NCBI GenBank assembly: GCA_023249255.1
Contig: JAHFCY010000082.1
Location: forward strand, 5,238-12,605
Length of the DNA: 7,368 nt
Reading direction: 5' to 3'
From: Candidatus Lindowiibacteriota bacterium
Lineage (GTDB): Bacteria; Lindowbacteria; 2-12-FULL-62-27
Every line of letters starts with the position of its first letter. The first letter of the stretch is position 1. Below the pieces are notes generated by a model. The model saw nothing but the letters and a program-made list of their open reading frames with translations, searched no databases and was not told the origin of the DNA. The translations under genes and the position numbers were made by a program. Positions 5,542-7,368 of this stretch are shown piece by piece.

Positions 5542-5798
5542 TCAGTCGGTTCCGATTCTACCTTCAAGGATACCTTGTACAGACAAATCTTCGTCCAAAG
5601 CCGGCCAGTGCAGGCCCGTGCCGTCACAGATGAGTTCCACTTGAGCGAGTTGTTTGGGATCGGCGTTCCTCAAGCGACGATTTTTATGCGCGGGGAATCG
5701 AATCTCTCGATCGTCAGAAAGCATCAAACAGACCACATCTGGCCTTCAATCCAAACTCGCGTGGTTTTGGTCGCCAATTCAGGAATGGTGTACTTCAT
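5542..5798 (-). pseudogene. second DUF2442 protein gene, interrupted by a one-base frameshift
   Basis: The ATG at 5798 has a good Shine-Dalgarno sequence (GGAG, eight bases upstream) and reads MKYTIPELATKTTRVWIEGQ before hitting a stop. The downstream frame, offset by one base near 5736-5741, continues as VCLMLSDDREIRFPAHKNRR, LRNADPKQLAQVEL and GLHWPALDEDLSVQGILEGR. That is the classic DUF2442 C-terminus with its HWP-x-LDED-x-SV block. The total of 257 bases is one short of a multiple of three, so restoring one base would give about 85 residues. It follows the first DUF2442 gene by 23 bases in the same operon. Either it is a recent pseudogene, a sequencing error, or translation starts at the GTG at 5736 to make a 64-residue product. 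Confidence 0.8.
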
Positions 5799-5821
5799 GC
5801 CATTTCTCCAATACAATTTTT

Positions 5822-6067
5822 TTATGCAATAATTTTCATATTTTCGTATAGGAATTCCGGGGCCAGATCGGCGCCGTTTTCCCAGACGATGGATTGCAAA
5901 GTGGGATCTACTTTGAAAGATTTGAATTTCCGGATATCTCGAAGCGGGCCGAAAATTTCGCCTTCCAGTTCATCCGACAGATCAACTTCACCTTCAGCAC
6001 CGTCGTTAAATCGCAGCCATATAACATAATCGTGCAGATGTTTTGCTTCTTTGACATGTAGAATCAT
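5822..6067 (-). CDS. DUF2442 protein, partner of DUF4160
   Basis: This is an 81-residue DUF2442 protein. The family pattern is complete: V-x-EAKHLHDYVIWLRFNDG (5-23), EVDLSDELEGEIFGPLRD (27-44), then FKSFKVD and the closing IVWENGADLAPEFLYE (60-75). DUF2442 genes commonly follow DUF4160 genes and the pair is treated as a toxin-antitoxin-like module, although which partner is toxic has, to my knowledge, not been settled. The ATG at 6067 is well placed: GGAG (6075-6078) lies seven bases upstream and overlaps the end of the DUF4160 gene, so translation is coupled. The intergenic gap is only four bases. Confidence 0.9.
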   Translation of the reverse strand: MILHVKEAKHLHDYVIWLRFNDGAEGEVDLSDELEGEIFGPLRDIRKFKSFKVDPTLQSIVWENGADLAPEFLYENMKIIA

Positions 6068-6071
6068 AATT

Positions 6072-6329
6072 CTACTCCAGTGGTTTTATCGGGAACAGGG
6101 CTTTTTTCTGCTCCGCCAATTTCCAGTCGCGCAGTAAATCTTCTTTATGCAGTTCACGCCATTCTTGCACAAGGTTGAGAGCGCGTTTTACCATTGTGCC
6201 TTCAACTTTGCCGCTTTCAATTTCAATCGTGACGTCATCATCGCCATATTTCGCATGGAAATGCGGCGGGTTATGCTCCCGCCAAAACATAAAAACCACG
6301 ATTCCAAAAAATCTGCTGATAATTGGCAT
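6072..6329 (-). CDS. DUF4160 protein, probable toxin-antitoxin-like partner of DUF2442
   Basis: This is an 85-residue DUF4160 protein. The hallmark motif WREHNPPHFHAKYGDDDVTI spans 16-35; its histidines 19, 23 and 25 are the family's conserved residues and could form a metal or catalytic site. The C-terminal block, VQEWRELHKEDLLRDWKLAE followed by LFPIKPLE, is also standard. It is the first gene of an operon with two DUF2442 genes. The ATG at 6329 is preceded by AGGGA (6342-6346) at 12-base spacing, a usable but loose ribosome-binding site. Length and motifs are intact. Biochemical role unknown; the module assignment comes from the family's usual pairing. Confidence 0.9.
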   Translation of the reverse strand: MPIISRFFGIVVFMFWREHNPPHFHAKYGDDDVTIEIESGKVEGTMVKRALNLVQEWRELHKEDLLRDWKLAEQKKALFPIKPLE

Positions 6330-6362
6330 TTACGTTTTCCGTCCCTGAATGAGATACGATGA

Positions 6363-6391
6363 ATATTAGCATATCCCGCGAACTTTTGCAA
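6363..6391 (-). promoter_or_regulatory. promoter of the DUF4160/DUF2442 operon
   Basis: On the minus strand TTGCAA (6386-6391), 17 bases, then TAATAT (6363-6368) make a good sigma-70 pair. Transcription would start near 6356, giving a leader of about 27 bases that contains AGGGA before the DUF4160 ATG. The promoter lies within 50 bases of the stop codon of the right-edge gene, so the module seems to carry its own promoter. Confidence 0.6.
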
Positions 6392-6408
6392 AATCTCGAA
6401 TCCGCGCG

Positions 6409-7368
6409 CTAAAACAACGGATTGCGGTCGCGGATCTCCTGCAGGAGCCACTGGCCGTTCAGTTTTTCGAGCCGGAAGAGCGCCGTTCCTTGCGCGCTCT
6501 CTTCGACACCCGTCGCGGCCACACGCCAGCGTCGCTGCCACGTGAACGATACTTCCACGACGTTGTCGGTGTCGCCAGGAACGAACGATCCCACCCACAC
6601 GCCGTCGTACTTGATGTTGTCCACCGCGGCGAGTTGGTCTTGGACGCTTCGCAAGACATTTTCGCGGTTGCCTTTGAAGTTCGGGCTGACCACTTTCATA
6701 AACTCAAACGGATCGTCTTTCTCGTACGCGGACAGGATCGCTTTTACCGCCGACTCAACTTCCGCGCGCATCGCCACCGTCTTCTCCGGCGGCCCGCCCC
6801 ATTTCAGCGCCGCGTCCGCGCGCCATACTTCCTCGCGGTAATTCTGCGTCGCGACTTCCTCCCGCGTCCGGTTCGACGTGTAGGTCAGCGTGAAGTTTCC
6901 ATCGTCCTGAATGAACTTCTGCACCACGTACGCGCATTTCAAGTTCGTCGTCCGGATGTCGCTGTTGACGTTGTAGTTGTCCGTCAGGCCCAGGTTGTAA
7001 TCGAGGTCCAGCCGCTCTTCGTCGTTCACCTTCGTCTGCGTACTCGCGCCATATTGCCTCTGGTGCGACCGGCCCGGCGCGTCCATCGTCCGGTCCAGCG
7101 TCTGCGTCGTGTTGAAGGTCATGTCGGTTTTGAATGGTTTGACTTTCGGAATCCTCCACTCCAATTCCTTGTAGCCGTACGTGAATCCCTGGCTCGCATT
7201 TCGCCGGTCGCCCGTCAAGACTGTCCGCTCGATCGTGATCTGGTATTTGTAGAACGCCGAGAACGTGTGTTTCCCGCTCGACGTGCTCATCTGATAACTC
7301 TGATTGTTGATCTCGCTCTTCGTCGAATTGTCGCTTGCCTGCGTCATGTTACTCCCTAATCCGGCTGA
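6409..7368 (-). CDS. beta-rich surface-type protein with C-terminal NTF2-like domain (5' end off window)
   Basis: The frame is open to the right edge. An ATG at 7347 would give 312 residues, but the upstream codons also look like coding sequence and no signal peptide follows that ATG, so I treat the gene as continuing beyond the window. Numbered from that ATG, residues ~25-183 alternate hydrophobic and polar residues in strand-like runs (FTLTYTSNRTREEV, RLDLDYNLGLTDNYNVNSD), as in outer-membrane or SprA-like surface proteins; that comparison is tentative. After the GGPPEK linker, residues ~192-312 resemble an NTF2-like domain: AILSAYEKDDPFEFMKVVSP, VVEVSFTWQRRWRV, then FRLEKLNGQWLLQEI, ending RNPLF and TAG. 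Role unknown. Its 3' end is the source or relative of tail copies A, B and C. Confidence 0.7.
   Translation of the reverse strand, partial: SAGLGSNMTQASDNSTKSEINNQSYQMSTSSGKHTFSAFYKYQITIERTVLTGDRRNASQGFTYGYKELEWRIPKVKPFKTDMTFNTTQTLDRTMDAPGRSHQRQYGASTQTKVNDEERLDLDYNLGLTDNYNVNSDIRTTNLKCAYVVQKFIQDDGNFTLTYTSNRTREEVATQNYREEVWRADAALKWGGPPEKTVAMRAEVESAVKAILSAYEKDDPFEFMKVVSPNFKGNRENVLRSVQDQLAAVDNIKYDGVWVGSFVPGDTDNVVEVSFTWQRRWRVAATGVEESAQGTALFRLEKLNGQWLLQEIRDRNPLF
6411..6454 (-). repeat. tail repeat, full-length parent copy (copy D)
   Basis: This is the 3' end of the right-edge gene that recurs at 2077-2122, 2621-2880 and 3695-3722. The shared core, in plus-strand orientation, starts AACAACGGATTG and ends GTCGCGGATC (24 bases); it is identical in copies A, C and D and has two changes in B. 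All four copies point the same way and diverge at the stop codon. Confidence 0.85.

Noticed and set aside
5380-5832. Plus-strand open frame of 150 codons
   Set aside because: It lies opposite the frameshifted DUF2442 gene and fragment 5172-5466, whose family motifs are on the minus strand, and has no ribosome-binding site or motif.
2077-6454. Repeats considered as a CRISPR-like array
   Set aside because: Only four copies, spaced by 0.5-2.7 kb of genes, with no short regular spacers.
6490-7359. Long plus-strand open frame of 289 codons opposite the right-edge gene
   Set aside because: It is very rich in arginine, histidine and valine with no recognisable motif, as expected of the antisense of a GC-biased gene. 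The minus-strand frame has clear domain structure and paralogous fragments.

Overview
This window comes from a moderately GC-rich Gram-negative bacterium. The evidence is a Tat-exported MsrP with its membrane partner MsrQ (a periplasmic repair pair) and a beta-strand-rich surface-type protein at the right edge. I cannot assign the lineage from sequence alone. No rRNA, tRNA, CRISPR array, complete transposase or integrase is visible.

Layout, left to right. Positions 1-1530 (minus strand) hold the housekeeping operon msrP-msrQ, which repairs oxidised methionine in envelope proteins; msrQ runs off the left edge. Positions 1676-1942 hold debris: a DUF4143 ATPase fragment joined in frame to what looks like the tail of a PIN-type nuclease. 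Positions 2077-6408 are an accessory stretch of toxin-antitoxin-type modules: a lone XRE regulator (plus strand), DUF433/DUF5615, AbiEi/AbiEii, and DUF4160/DUF2442 followed by a second, frameshifted DUF2442 (all minus strand). Positions 6409-7368 hold the 3' part of a larger gene with a beta-rich segment and a C-terminal NTF2-like domain.

The most unusual feature ties the accessory stretch together. The last codons and stop of the right-edge gene (protein ending ...RNPLF) recur three more times, always in the same orientation: about 46 bp at 2077-2122, 260 bp at 2621-2880 and 28 bp at 3695-3722. Each copy keeps the exact 3' end of the gene, loses similarity at the stop codon on one side, and is cut at a different point on the other. 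The copies lie between the modules. A more distant relative of the same C-terminal domain, with its own terminator, lies at 5172-5466. The stretch therefore reads as a cassette-like array of toxin-antitoxin modules bounded by direct repeats of one gene's 3' end. The cause could be site-specific insertion at the 3' end or breakdown of a former tandem gene family; the window does not decide.

The two best minus-strand antitoxin-toxin operons have clear sigma-70-like promoters placed only 3-7 nt from the first start codon. This suggests nearly leaderless mRNAs, and one of these promoters carries nested inverted repeats suited to autoregulation.
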